Notes under the pieces: generated by a model
Database searches by the model: none
The model's input: the letters and a program-made list of their open reading frames with translations, nothing else
Told to the model about the DNA's origin: nothing
Source of the DNA: Acinetobacter soli
GTDB lineage: Bacteria; Pseudomonadota; Gammaproteobacteria; Pseudomonadales; Moraxellaceae
Assembly: GCF_000760595.1 (NCBI RefSeq)
Contig: NZ_BBNM01000001.1
Span: 372,001 to 436,000, forward strand
Length of the DNA stretch: 64,000 nucleotides
Direction: 5' to 3'
Part shown: piece after piece, positions 1 through 9,004 of the stretch
Position numbering within the stretch: position 1 is the first letter of the stretch
Layout: the number at the start of each line of letters is the position of its first letter
Translations under genes and position numbers: made by a program

Positions 1-121
1 AACTTTGGTGATGACTGAAACTGCCGAATATAAAACCGCTTAAAAACGACCACTAACAGCTCATCGATCAATGCAACTTAGTATACAATTCATTGATCAC
101 TCTGAGAGAAACTTTGTTGCC

Positions 122-748
122 ATGACGACTCTGCTGGTTTCTTATTTAGTTGCCATTAGCATACTTACAATTACGCCGGGGTTGGATACGACATTGATTA
201 TTCGTACCGCAACACTAGAAGGAAAATCCAGCGCCTTTCATGCAGCGCTTGGGATTAGTACAGGCTGTATCGTGTGGGGGCTCGTAGTTGCATGTGGATT
301 AGGCGCGTTATTCATGGCTTCGGCAATGGCTTTTAGTGTATTGAAATGGGTTGGTGCGGCTTATTTAGCTTGGCTTGGGCTAAATATGCTCTTCAAACCT
401 CGCCATCATCTGGGGCAAGTGACTTCAAACATTCCCCCTAGTTTTGCACTACGCCAGAATGCATTTTTTAAAGGTTTTCTGGGCAACTTACTTAATCCCA
501 AAATTGGGATTTTCTATCTTTCTTTTTTGCCTCAGTTTATTCCCGCAGAAGCCGCTGCATTTTCATGGATTATGGGGCTGGTGATGTTGCATGTTTTGAT
601 TGGTACCATCTGGTCAATGCTGTTGATTTGGGCAATGCAACCTATTTCTCGCTTTTTAAAACAACCCAAATTTGTGCGCGGTTTAGATCGTATTACGGGC
701 AGTATCTTCCTGATATTTGCCCTCAAACTCGTTTTGAGTAAACGCTAA
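122..748 (+). CDS. LysE/RhtB-family amino acid exporter
   Basis: Inner-membrane exporter of the LysE/RhtB superfamily, about 208 residues, the usual family length. The N-terminus (MTTLLVSYLVAISILTITPG followed by LDTTLII) carries the family's PGP-like motif in the first membrane segment, here PGLD. Five to six hydrophobic segments follow, and LLNPKIGIFYLSFLPQFI is the conserved NPK motif of the fourth helix. An in-frame ATG at 71 exists, but the 17 extra residues are charged and unlike the family, so the start at 122 is preferred. The substrate cannot be told from sequence; amino acids or related metabolites are typical. It is convergent with the hydrolase gene that follows, and the two stop codons overlap by 4 bp. 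Confidence 0.85.
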   Translation: MTTLLVSYLVAISILTITPGLDTTLIIRTATLEGKSSAFHAALGISTGCIVWGLVVACGLGALFMASAMAFSVLKWVGAAYLAWLGLNMLFKPRHHLGQVTSNIPPSFALRQNAFFKGFLGNLLNPKIGIFYLSFLPQFIPAEAAAFSWIMGLVMLHVLIGTIWSMLLIWAMQPISRFLKQPKFVRGLDRITGSIFLIFALKLVLSKR

Positions 749-1353
749 TCCAACTGTTTGATAAATTGCAAAATCGGCGGAGCAATCTTACTCGCTTGCT
801 GCTCGGCCAGTGCATGATCACCTTCTGGTACTACAAGTAGGTTCGCAGCGGGCAGCAAGTGCTGAAAATGTACCCCGACGGATACCGGACTGATACGATC
901 TTGATCTCCCCAGATCAGAAGTACGGGTTGCTGAATGTCATGTAAACGATGCTCATGATTGACTCGTGTATGAACAAACCAGTCTGGATAATTTAAATAA
1001 TGTTCTTGATAAGCACTTCGCCAGTCTTCAACATCAAAACCACTCAAATCCAGACCACCCGAAGTGGCAATCAACACCAAGCCTTTGACCATTTCCGCTT
1101 TTTCGAGTGCGGCCTGAACCGCAAAAATTCCTCCCATCGATTGAGCAATAATAATAGACGGCGTATCAATTTGCGCCAGCACATACTCAGTTAGCGTATC
1201 AAAATCGGTGATCGTGTCTTGAGCCGGTTCACAGCCAAATCCCGGATAAGCAATTCTTTTGCTTATATCGTTTGATCCTAAATAGTGAATTAAAGGCTGC
1301 CAAAATTGTGTACTGCCCGATGCACCGGGTAAAAAAATTAATTGTGTAGTCAT
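745..1353 (-). CDS. Small alpha/beta-fold hydrolase
   Basis: A compact alpha/beta hydrolase of 202 residues. The N-terminal beta strand is followed by an oxyanion-type loop (FLPGASGST). The nucleophile elbow is AQSMGG (Ser near residue 91), an acid lies in IWGDQDRIS, and the catalytic His is in EGDHALAEQ near the C-terminus. It resembles RutD/YdeN-like carboxylesterases, but the substrate is unknown. It lies downstream of dapF on the same strand, separated by a terminator, so it is probably transcribed on its own. Its stop overlaps the convergent exporter gene. Confidence 0.8.
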   Translation of the reverse strand: MTTQLIFLPGASGSTQFWQPLIHYLGSNDISKRIAYPGFGCEPAQDTITDFDTLTEYVLAQIDTPSIIIAQSMGGIFAVQAALEKAEMVKGLVLIATSGGLDLSGFDVEDWRSAYQEHYLNYPDWFVHTRVNHEHRLHDIQQPVLLIWGDQDRISPVSVGVHFQHLLPAANLLVVPEGDHALAEQQASKIAPPILQFIKQLD

Positions 1354-1405
1354 TTTTTTTCAGTTATTCAATCGATTAAATTTAAAATATCCCATATTTC
1401 AGCAT

Positions 1406-1436
1406 AAAAAAAGCACGCCCAGTCTAAGCGTGCTTT
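1406..1436 (-). terminator. Rho-independent terminator after dapF
   Basis: A 9-bp perfect stem (AAAGCACGC / GCGTGCTTT) with a 9-nt loop. On the minus strand it is followed by a run of seven T. It lies just past the dapF stop and ends the lptM-lysA-dapF transcript. Confidence 0.85.
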
Positions 1437-1452
1437 CTTGGTATTTTATAGA

Positions 1453-2298
1453 TCAGGTTTGAAAGTAACGTAAATCAAGGCGTCCTTCATAGACTGTGGC
1501 TGTTGGCCCCGTCATCCAGACCACATCACCCTCTTGCCACTCGATTTGAAGTTTTCCACCTGCCAGCTCGACTTCTACCGAATTCGCCAGTAAACCACGA
1601 CGCATACCACTTACGGCTGCCGCACATGCACCCGTACCGCAAGCAAGCGTTTCGCCCACACCGCGCTCAAACACACGCAAGCGCACATGCTTTTCATCCA
1701 AAATCTGCATAAAACCCGCATTGACACGCTGTGGAAATTGCACATGCGCTTCGACTTGTGGCCCCATGCCTGCAACATCAGCTGTCAAGATATCCGGCAC
1801 AATGGTCACCGCATGTGGATTTCCCATATTGACGACATCAATTTTTAAGCTTTGCTCATTGGCTAATGGAAGCGTATACAAGGCATCCAGTTCTTCTGTC
1901 ATAAATGGAATATCCTGTGGATGAAACTTAGGATAACCCATATTGACGCGTACCCAGCCATTAGGGCCAAGTTCTGGTTCAACAATTCCCGCTTTGGTTT
2001 GCACTCTGATTTTGGTTTTTTTGGTGAGTTGTCGCTCATGTACAAAGCGGGCAAAACAACGCACACCATTTCCGCACTGCTCCACTTCCGAACCATCTGC
2101 ATTGAAAATGCGATATTTAAAATCGGTTTGCGGATCATCTGGTGGCTCGACAATCAATAATTGATCAAAGCCAATACCAAAATGACGATCTGCCATACGC
2201 TGGATGGTGGTGGTGTCTAAGTAAGCACGTTGGCTAATTAAATCGAGCACAACAAAGTCATTGCCCAGACCATGCATTTTGGTAAATTCAAGTAACAT
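1453..2298 (-). CDS. dapF: Diaminopimelate epimerase DapF
   Basis: Interconverts LL- and meso-diaminopimelate in the cytoplasm, the penultimate step of lysine synthesis and the source of meso-DAP for peptidoglycan. Its 281 residues match the family length. Both catalytic cysteines are present in their motifs: C75 in EQCGNGVRC and C220 in [12 protein letters not shown]. The N-terminal [10 protein letters not shown] motif is diagnostic. Only 3 bp separate it from lysA upstream, so the two are co-transcribed. In many gammaproteobacteria xerC follows dapF; here a terminator and an unrelated hydrolase follow. Confidence 0.97.
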   Translation of the reverse strand: MLLEFTKMHGLGNDFVVLDLISQRAYLDTTTIQRMADRHFGIGFDQLLIVEPPDDPQTDFKYRIFNADGSEVEQCGNGVRCFARFVHERQLTKKTKIRVQTKAGIVEPELGPNGWVRVNMGYPKFHPQDIPFMTEELDALYTLPLANEQSLKIDVVNMGNPHAVTIVPDILTADVAGMGPQVEAHVQFPQRVNAGFMQILDEKHVRLRVFERGVGETLACGTGACAAAVSGMRRGLLANSVEVELAGGKLQIEWQEGDVVWMTGPTATVYEGRLDLRYFQT

Positions 2299-2301
2299 GT
2301 C

Positions 2302-3552
2302 TTAACCCTCTGGCAGCAAACGTTCTTTTTCCCACAACGACTCGATGGTTTCACGCTCACGAATCAAATGTGCGGCATTACCTGCCACCATCACTTCTGC
2401 GGCACGGCCACGGGTGTTGTAGTTTGAACTCATCACAAAGCCATAAGCACCTGCGCCCATCACCGCCAGCACGTCATTTTCTTTAAGTGCAAGGCTTCGG
2501 TCTTTACCCAGAAAATCACCTGTTTCGCAAATTGCCCCAACGATATCCCAAGTTTTTTCTTCAGCATCCGATGACGCTGAAACAGACTGAATATCCATCC
2601 ATGCTTCATACAATGACGGACGAATCAAGTCATTCATGGCTGCATCAATAATGGCAAAGTTACGGTGATTGGTTGGCTTGAGCAAATCAACTTTGGTCAA
2701 TAACACACCCGCATTGGCACTAATACTACGACCTGGTTCCATATATACTTTAAGCCCAAGTTTTTGTAGCGCAGGCTTGAGTGCAGCAGCGTACTCTGCA
2801 GCGGTTGGCGGTGTCTCGTCTTTGTAACAGACTCCCAAACCACCACCGATATCGATGTGCTTGATCTCAATTCCCAGCGTTTTAAGCTGTTCGATCATCA
2901 CAATCACGCGATCTAAAGCATCTACAAACGGTTTGGTTTCGGTCAACTGTGAACCAATATGACAATCGATTCCAACTACATCTAAATGAGACAGCGAGGC
3001 TGCATATTGATACGTTTCAAATACGGTATCACTTGGAATACCAAATTTGTTTTCTTTTAAACCCGTTGAAATATAAGGATGTGTCTTGGCATCGACATCG
3101 GGATTAACGCGCAATGAAATGGGTGCACGTAAGTTGAGGCTCGCTGCAACCTTTTGAATACGGTCGAGCTCGGCATAAGACTCAACATTAAAACACGCAA
3201 TGCCGACCTCAAGTGCTTTTTGAATATCGGCCTCAGATTTACCCAAACCAGAAAATACGATTTTGCTTGGATCACCGCCCGCAGCCAATACACGTGCGAG
3301 TTCGCCACCGGTTACAATATCAAAACCTGAACCCAGTTTTGCCAAAACATTCAGTACCGCCAAATTAGAGTTTGATTTCACCGCAAAACAGATTTGATGA
3401 TCAATAAAATCAAAGGCACGATCCAGATCTTGATAATGTTTTTCAAAGGCTGTCTTTGAATAAACATAAAGTGGCGTACCAAATTGCTGCGCGAGCTGCT
3501 GAAGTGAACATTGCTCGGCATGCAATATCCCATTAATGCGGGAGAAACTCAT
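2302..3552 (-). CDS. lysA: Diaminopimelate decarboxylase LysA
   Basis: PLP-dependent fold-type III decarboxylase that converts meso-DAP to L-lysine. The 416 residues match family length. The PLP lysine is K59 in CFAVKSNSN, the glycine-rich phosphate-binding loop is HIDIGGGLG, and the C-terminal substrate/PLP motif CETGDFLG is intact. It forms a tight operon with dapF downstream and the small lipoprotein gene upstream (about 23 bp). This is the conserved proteobacterial lptM-lysA-dapF arrangement, but the usual divergent cyaY is not visible. Confidence 0.97.
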   Translation of the reverse strand: MSFSRINGILHAEQCSLQQLAQQFGTPLYVYSKTAFEKHYQDLDRAFDFIDHQICFAVKSNSNLAVLNVLAKLGSGFDIVTGGELARVLAAGGDPSKIVFSGLGKSEADIQKALEVGIACFNVESYAELDRIQKVAASLNLRAPISLRVNPDVDAKTHPYISTGLKENKFGIPSDTVFETYQYAASLSHLDVVGIDCHIGSQLTETKPFVDALDRVIVMIEQLKTLGIEIKHIDIGGGLGVCYKDETPPTAAEYAAALKPALQKLGLKVYMEPGRSISANAGVLLTKVDLLKPTNHRNFAIIDAAMNDLIRPSLYEAWMDIQSVSASSDAEEKTWDIVGAICETGDFLGKDRSLALKENDVLAVMGAGAYGFVMSSNYNTRGRAAEVMVAGNAAHLIRERETIESLWEKERLLPEG

Positions 3553-3575
3553 GAATGCATCCTTATTTTTAAAGC

Positions 3576-3794
3576 TTAAGGTGAAGAAGAAACTGGCTGA
3601 GAAGACGCTGAATGATCAGGAGTCGAAGTTTTGTCTTTCGAGGTTTTGTCAGACTGAGGCTGTGAATACAGCAAATATTTTGCACGTTTGTCGTAATTTG
3701 GATCGGATGGCAAATGTAATGCACCCGTTTGACCACAGCCCAGCATAGCCAGACTCATGGTGAGTAAACTTGTGTAGCAAATGAAACGGCGCAT
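3576..3794 (-). CDS. lptM: LPS translocon maturation lipoprotein LptM (YifL-like)
   Basis: A 72-residue lipoprotein. A short signal peptide ends in the lipobox LAMLGC (Cys about residue 20). Next comes the short conserved segment GALHLPSDPNY, typical of the YifL/LptM family, and then a low-complexity Ser/Thr/Lys tail. LptM assists maturation of the outer-membrane LptD translocon in Escherichia coli. The position directly upstream of lysA-dapF is the conserved genomic context and supports the call more than the short sequence does. The promoter of the operon should lie in the 120 bp up to the cycA terminator. Confidence 0.8.
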   Translation of the reverse strand: MRRFICYTSLLTMSLAMLGCGQTGALHLPSDPNYDKRAKYLLYSQPQSDKTSKDKTSTPDHSASSQPVSSSP

Positions 3795-3880
3795 CTGATC
3801 ACCTACTCAAAAAATTTGAATAATTATACCGTGATCCAACACAGGACCAAAGTACAAAAGCAACAAGCTTAAAAGGAAGC

Positions 3881-3917
3881 GAAAAAAAACGCCAGTCATT
3901 GACTGGCGTTTTTTTAA
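3881..3917 (-). terminator. Terminator of the cycA transcript
   Basis: A perfect 9-bp stem (ACGCCAGTC / GACTGGCGT) with a 3-nt loop, flanked by A8 on one side and T8 on the other. It could work in both directions but follows cycA directly on the minus strand. Confidence 0.9.
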
Positions 3918-5330
3918 TTATTTCTTGGATTTCAATCGAGGCTTGTAAAAACCAAAGTAACCAATCACCAAAATAACCAGCCAGATTGGGCTGACCATCA
4001 AGGCTTTCATGGTGTCTGGCTCTAATGACAGCACATAAATCATTCCAATAAAGAAAATGATCACCACCCAGCAGGTAAACAAACCGCCAGGTAATTTGAA
4101 AATAGATTTGGCATGTAACTCTGGACGGGTTTTGTAATAGACCATGTAGCTCCAGATAATCATCAGCCATACACAAATAAACAAAATGGTCGATAGCGTA
4201 GTCGCCAGTGTAAAAGCTTCAACGGTATTGGGTACAAAATATTGCAGCGCTGCACCGAGCAACAAACACACCGTTGAAAAATACAATGCATTTGCAGGAA
4301 CACGGCCTTTATTGAGCGTACCAAAAGGTTGAGGTGCTTGGCGTTCTTTAGACAAACCAAATAGCATGCGACTGGTAGAGAATACACCGCTGTTCATCGA
4401 TGACATCACCGAAGACAAGACCACCAAGTTCATGATAATTGCCGCTGCTGCAATACCTGCCTGACTAAACAGATTTACAAACGGGCTGATGTTTGGATCA
4501 ATCTTATTCCATGGTGTCACCGACATCACAATCAACAAGGCCAGTACATAGAAAATAATGATTCGAATCGGGATGGAATTGACTGCCTTAGGCAAATTAC
4601 GTTCCGGATTTTTGGTTTCAGCCGCAGTGGTGCCCACGAGCTCTACCCCAACAAAGGCAAAGATCGCAATCTGGAAGCCTGCCAAGAAACCGTGCATACC
4701 CGTTGGGAAGAAGCCACCATTGGCCCACAAATGCGTAAATGATGCCACTTCACCACTGGTCGAGGTAAAGCCCGTGAAGATCATCCAGAGTCCGACCAAA
4801 ATCAGGACCACAATCGCAGTAATTTTGATCATGGCAAACCAGAACTCAAGCTCACCAAACAGTTTTACGGTCATGAGGTTCAGCCCCATGATGAAAATAA
4901 TCGCCGCAATACTGATCATGGCGCCTTCGGTTGGTGTAAAAGGAAGACCGTTATTAAAAAACTGCAAATAATAAATAATCGCAGATAAGTCAGCGATACC
5001 GATGGTAATCCAGCACAACCAGTAGGTCCAGCCTACAAAATATCCTGCCCAAGGGCCGATCAAATCAGTGGTAAAGTCGATAAAAGACTTATATTGAAGA
5101 TTGGAGAGCAATAATTCGCCTAGCGCACGCATGACGAAAAAGACCATCACTCCAATGATCAGATAAATAAATAAGATCGATGGGCCGGCAAGACTAATGG
5201 TTTTACCAGAGCCCATAAATAAACCTGTTCCAATTGCACCGCCAATTGCAATCAGTTGCAAATGCCGATTAGAAAGGCTTCGTGATAACTCATGTTCTCC
5301 AGAAGATGAGTCGTGGTTATAATTCGACAT
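3918..5330 (-). CDS. cycA: D-serine/D-alanine/glycine:H+ symporter, CycA type
   Basis: Twelve-segment APC-superfamily permease, about 470 residues. The core is very close to E. coli CycA as I recall it: SNRHLQLIAIGGAIGTGLFM in helix 1, GKTISLAGPSI, GPWAGYFVGWTYW, ELEFWFAMIKI, FAFVGVELVGTTAAETKNPE and SGVFSTSRMLFGL. It imports glycine, D-alanine and D-serine across the inner membrane. An upstream start at 5387 would add a 19-residue Cys/Arg-rich extension unlike the family. The ATG at 5330, preceded by GGAG, is preferred. The next gene upstream is also an alanine/glycine-type symporter, so two transporters of related substrates are side by side, though about 250 bp apart and probably separately expressed. 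Confidence 0.9.
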   Translation of the reverse strand: MSNYNHDSSSGEHELSRSLSNRHLQLIAIGGAIGTGLFMGSGKTISLAGPSILFIYLIIGVMVFFVMRALGELLLSNLQYKSFIDFTTDLIGPWAGYFVGWTYWLCWITIGIADLSAIIYYLQFFNNGLPFTPTEGAMISIAAIIFIMGLNLMTVKLFGELEFWFAMIKITAIVVLILVGLWMIFTGFTSTSGEVASFTHLWANGGFFPTGMHGFLAGFQIAIFAFVGVELVGTTAAETKNPERNLPKAVNSIPIRIIIFYVLALLIVMSVTPWNKIDPNISPFVNLFSQAGIAAAAIIMNLVVLSSVMSSMNSGVFSTSRMLFGLSKERQAPQPFGTLNKGRVPANALYFSTVCLLLGAALQYFVPNTVEAFTLATTLSTILFICVWLMIIWSYMVYYKTRPELHAKSIFKLPGGLFTCWVVIIFFIGMIYVLSLEPDTMKALMVSPIWLVILVIGYFGFYKPRLKSKK

Positions 5331-5477
5331 TGCTACAAAACACTCCAGTATTTTTATAGAGCCAAAGCAGCGTCTGCTCAAAAACAATTCTGCACCATTT
5401 TATGGCATCTTATTCAACTGAATGATTTTGATAAACGTTCTGCTTGGCGATTGCGTAGTTGTATAACGCCACGCATG

Positions 5478-5509
5478 TGTGCGTACACTCGTTTTCGATC
5501 ATACGCACA
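5478..5509. promoter_or_regulatory. Inverted repeat upstream of cycA
   Basis: TGTGCGTA and TACGCACA form a perfect 8-bp inverted repeat with a 16-nt spacer in the 253-bp gap between cycA and the AGCS gene. A smaller overlapping repeat (ACGCA / TGCGT) sits at 5471-5484. It may be an operator or a leader hairpin for cycA. No terminator for the AGCS gene was recognised in this gap. Confidence 0.35.
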
Positions 5510-5583
5510 AGGTAGAAGCAATACAATTCACATTTTTCGACACTTGAGTCTTCAAAAAACGTGAATTTAAATTGAGTGGCATG

Positions 5584-7122
5584 TTAGATTGCGGTCTTTT
5601 TCGACGATACGTTTTGAGCTTGCGCCTCTAAAGCATTTTTGGTTTTTAAGCGTTCTTCCCAATAAGTGGCATTTTTAATACCGAGTTTAATTGGATCGAA
5701 GGTATATTCTTTTACACCTGCCTTTTGTTGCTCTTCATAGTCTCGTAGCGCCTTGATGGTCGGTTTCCAGACAAAATAAGTCACAATAATCCCGATAATG
5801 TTAATCCATGCCATAAGTCCGACACCGATATCACCAATTCCCCAAATGTAGCCTGTGGCACTCATGACGCCATAGGCAACCGAAAGAATGATAAAGCACT
5901 TGGTTAGAAACAGTAGCGAAGGTGTTTTGGTGATGTAACTTAAATAAGTGATGTTGGTTTCCGCGATGTAGTAATAGGCAACAATGGTTGTAAAGGCAAA
6001 AAAGAATACGGCAAGTGCAACAAAGATCTGCCCAAAGCCACCAAATACGGTACTAACGGCCATTTGAGTAAAGGCAGGTGAACCAATTTCTGCGGTTGAA
6101 GTGACGTTTTGTATAATGAACTGACCAGCTTCTAAAGTTCCTTGTACATTGTACATGCCCGTAATCAAAATCATAAAAGCGGTTGCAGAGCAGACAAACA
6201 AGGTATCTACATAAATCGAAAATGCTTGTACAAATCCCTGTTGTGCCGGATGCTGCACTTCTGCCGCAGCGGCGGCATGCGGACCGGTTCCCTGACCTGC
6301 TTCGTTGGAATAAACCCCACGCTTCACCCCCCAGCCAATTGCCGCACCTAATCCGGCCATCGGGCTGAATGCATCTGCAAAAATCATTTTGATCACACCC
6401 GGTAAGGCTTCAAGATTCATAAACACAATCACTAAAGCCATCAAGATATAACCAAGCGCCATAAACGGCACCACAAATTCGGCAAAACGAGCAATACGCT
6501 TAATCCCACCAAAAATAATCACGGCCAGTAAACTAACAATGACCACCAATGCCAGCAGTTTATAGGTTCCTACCTGTCCAAAAACAATCGCCCCTTCTCC
6601 TGTAATCTGAGTAAACGCATTTCCTACTGCATTGGCCTGAATTCCCGGTAAAAATAATCCGCAAGACACCAACGCGGCAATGGCAAATAAAACCCCCAGC
6701 CAGCGTTGGCCCAAACCACGATCGAAATAAAATGCCGGGCCGCCGCGATATTGTCCTTGATATTCAACTTTATAGATTTGTCCAAGTGTCGATTCAACAT
6801 AGGCAGTACTCGCGCCTAGAAAAGCCACCACCCACATCCAAAACACCGCACCAGGGCCGCCGAAGCCAATTGCAGCGGCAACACCAGCAATATTACCTAC
6901 ACCCACGCGCCCTGAGAGCGACACAGAAAGCGCCTGAAATGATGAAATTCCCTGTGCCGATGATGAACCATTCACCAATAAACGGCCCATCTCTTTGATT
7001 TGTCGCACCTGTACAAATCGCGTCAAAATCGAAAAAAACAACCCTGCGCCCAAGCACAAATAAATCAGTGCCGGACTCCAAATAATACTATTAACCCAAT
7101 CGACAATTTCAGCTGCACTCAT
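5584..7122 (-). CDS. Sodium:alanine/glycine symporter (AGCS family)
   Basis: About 512 residues with 10-11 membrane segments. The AGCS signatures are clear: SSFQALSVSLSGRVGVGNIAG near the N-terminus, GPGAVFWMW, and GWGVKRGVYSNEAGQGTGPHAAAAAE in the middle. Members import alanine, glycine or glutamine with Na+. Two ATGs lie 6 bp apart (7128 and 7122). The AAGG Shine-Dalgarno is better spaced for 7122. Downstream is cycA on the same strand. Upstream is a structured leader (7155-7257). Confidence 0.9.
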   Translation of the reverse strand: MSAAEIVDWVNSIIWSPALIYLCLGAGLFFSILTRFVQVRQIKEMGRLLVNGSSSAQGISSFQALSVSLSGRVGVGNIAGVAAAIGFGGPGAVFWMWVVAFLGASTAYVESTLGQIYKVEYQGQYRGGPAFYFDRGLGQRWLGVLFAIAALVSCGLFLPGIQANAVGNAFTQITGEGAIVFGQVGTYKLLALVVIVSLLAVIIFGGIKRIARFAEFVVPFMALGYILMALVIVFMNLEALPGVIKMIFADAFSPMAGLGAAIGWGVKRGVYSNEAGQGTGPHAAAAAEVQHPAQQGFVQAFSIYVDTLFVCSATAFMILITGMYNVQGTLEAGQFIIQNVTSTAEIGSPAFTQMAVSTVFGGFGQIFVALAVFFFAFTTIVAYYYIAETNITYLSYITKTPSLLFLTKCFIILSVAYGVMSATGYIWGIGDIGVGLMAWINIIGIIVTYFVWKPTIKALRDYEEQQKAGVKEYTFDPIKLGIKNATYWEERLKTKNALEAQAQNVSSKKTAI

Positions 7123-7154
7123 ATACATTAACCTTGCAAATTTATTTATTTTTT

Positions 7155-7257
7155 TGAAAAACAGATTAAATGCTCTGTTTTCATGTCTTTGAGCAAGAGC
7201 AATAACTATGCCAGAGTCTTATCAGGTTATGGCAAACGTCGATACAGTTGCTCAAAG
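7155..7257 (-). promoter_or_regulatory. Structured 5' leader of the AGCS symporter gene
   Basis: On the transcribed (minus) strand a perfect 10-bp pairing, CTTTGAGCAA (7257-7248) with TTGCTCAAAG (7196-7187), encloses an inner stem GCCATAAC / GTTATTGC with one mismatch. Next comes a second, AT-rich hairpin (AAAACAGA / TCTGTTTT, about 7156-7184), and then the start codon about 30 nt on. The layout suggests a leader with regulatory structure. I could not match it to the glycine or glutamine riboswitch consensus. Nothing else was seen in the rest of the 350-bp gap before radA apart from room for two divergent promoters. Confidence 0.4.
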
Positions 7258-7481
7258 TTCCTCCATGGAAGCGCAAACAGAATGATAACGATCGAGAAAA
7301 ATCCAATTTCAACGATTGTGCAAAAATTCCTTATCATGTTATTTTCCTGATCACTTCCCTTTAATCAGTCAAATACAAAACTCGCTTGTTTATGTGGCCT
7401 TAAAAAAAATTGGGTGTACATGCGATATTTTGTACTTCCTTCTGTTTTAACTTCTTTATCGAAAATTTTCAATTTTTAAAT

Positions 7482-8861
7482 ATGGCAAAAATCAAAAGTG
7501 TCTATCGCTGTGAACAATGTGGTGCAGATCATTCTAAATGGGCAGGCCAATGCTCTGAATGCGGAGAATGGAACTGCTTGACTGAAGTCCGATTGGAAAG
7601 CGTAACACCACATCGGGCAAAACCTAAACTCGGTGGATATGCAGGAGAAATCTCCACTGTTACCACGCTCAATAAAATTTCGGTTTCGAATGTACCGCGT
7701 GTTGCCACCGGTATTAGTGAATTTGATCGGGTACTTGGTGGCGGTTTGGTTACGGGTTCGGTGGTTTTAATTGGCGGTGACCCGGGGATCGGAAAATCCA
7801 CAATTTTGCTGCAAACGGCAACACACATGGCCAGCAAAAGCAGTACTGCACTTTATGTGACTGGCGAAGAATCGCTGTCGCAAGTGGCACTGCGGGCACA
7901 ACGCTTAGATCTACCTACCGATCAGCTCAAAGTCATGGCAGAAACCTGTGTCGAGAGAATTTGTGAGATTTTGGCACAAGAGCGCCCAGTGGTGGCCATT
8001 TTAGATTCGATTCAAACCTTATATACCGAAACACTGCAATCGGCACCGGGCGGGGTTTCACAAATTCGCGAGTCGGCTGCTCTTCTCACTCGCTTTGCCA
8101 AAAACAGCGGAACCGCATTATTTATTGTGGGTCATGTCACTAAAGAAGGCGCACTGGCAGGCCCACGTGTGCTTGAGCATATGGTCGATTGTGTGCTGTA
8201 TTTTGAAGGCCAATCCGATTCACGTTATCGCATGATTCGTGCGGTAAAAAATCGATTTGGCGCGGTAAATGAGCTTGGCGTTTTTGGGATGACCGATAAG
8301 GGCTTACGAGAAGTGGCCAATCCCTCTGCCATTTTTTTAAGCCGTTATAATGAAGCGATCCCCGGATCGATTGTGATGATTAGTCGCGAAGGCACGCGCC
8401 CCCTCTTGGTGGAAGTTCAGGCACTGGTCGATGATGCACAAGGTCAGCCGCGACGCGTGGCACTCGGCCTCGAGCAGAACCGCTTAAACATGCTGCTCGC
8501 AGTGATGCATCGGCATGGCGGTGTGCAAACCTCTGGACAAGATGTGTATGTGAATGTGGTCGGCGGATTAAAAATTACCGAAACAGGCTCGGATCTGGCT
8601 GTGTTGCTGGCCTGTGCATCTAGCTTAAGAGCCAAGGCGTTACCACAACAACTGGCCGTTTTTGGTGAGGTCGGGTTATCGGGTGAAATCCGCCCGGTTC
8701 CAAATGGTCAGGAACGTTTAAAGGAAGCCGTCAAACACGGATTTACTCATGTCATTTTGCCTAAAGGTAATGCTCCGCAAAAAGCAATTGAGGGCGTACA
8801 GGTGATTGCGGTATCACGTTTGCACGAGGCCTTGCAAACTGCGATGGAGCTATCCGAATAA
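7482..8861 (+). CDS. radA: DNA repair protein RadA
   Basis: RecA-like ATPase that promotes branch migration of recombination intermediates. The order is as in the family: an N-terminal C4 zinc finger (C10, C13, C24, C27), Walker A GDPGIGKST at about 99-107, the RadA-specific KNRFG motif at about 254-258, and a C-terminal Lon-protease-like domain from about residue 290. Length is 459 residues from the ATG at 7482. The longer frame from 7410 adds a Phe-rich leader before MAKIKSVYRCEQCG, which is the canonical RadA start. It is monocistronic. Confidence 0.96.
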   Translation: MAKIKSVYRCEQCGADHSKWAGQCSECGEWNCLTEVRLESVTPHRAKPKLGGYAGEISTVTTLNKISVSNVPRVATGISEFDRVLGGGLVTGSVVLIGGDPGIGKSTILLQTATHMASKSSTALYVTGEESLSQVALRAQRLDLPTDQLKVMAETCVERICEILAQERPVVAILDSIQTLYTETLQSAPGGVSQIRESAALLTRFAKNSGTALFIVGHVTKEGALAGPRVLEHMVDCVLYFEGQSDSRYRMIRAVKNRFGAVNELGVFGMTDKGLREVANPSAIFLSRYNEAIPGSIVMISREGTRPLLVEVQALVDDAQGQPRRVALGLEQNRLNMLLAVMHRHGGVQTSGQDVYVNVVGGLKITETGSDLAVLLACASSLRAKALPQQLAVFGEVGLSGEIRPVPNGQERLKEAVKHGFTHVILPKGNAPQKAIEGVQVIAVSRLHEALQTAMELSE

Positions 8862-8878
8862 GATAAAATTGGAGCATC

Positions 8879-8940
8879 TTTTGACGCGAATATGTTTCGA
8901 CATAAAAAACATCTTTTTTGTGTTGAAATTCGCCTCAAAA
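8879..8940. repeat. 62-bp imperfect palindrome 3' of radA
   Basis: Arms TTTTGACGCGAAT (8879-8891) and ATTCGCCTCAAAA (8928-8940) are inverted repeats with one mismatch. An inner pairing TTTCGACA / TGTTGAAA uses one G-U. No T-run follows, so it is not a standard terminator. It could stabilise the radA mRNA 3' end or be a protein-binding palindrome for the next gene. Confidence 0.45.
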
Positions 8941-9004
8941 GCCTGCATATATGTAGTCTTAGATTCTTTTTATTTTGTTTTTATTTTTTATACAGGAATT
9001 TTAA

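Noticed and set aside
2..43. Short frame at the left edge ending in TAA (codons ...ETAEYKTA)
   Set aside because: It might be the tail of a gene beyond the window, but 14 codons are too few to support a feature.
4558..4971. 137-codon frame on the plus strand
   Set aside because: It lies wholly antisense to the well-supported cycA gene; no ribosome-binding site and no family resemblance.
7129..7300. Glycine or glutamine riboswitch before the AGCS symporter
   Set aside because: Conserved core sequences of those classes are not found; only a generic structured leader is reported.
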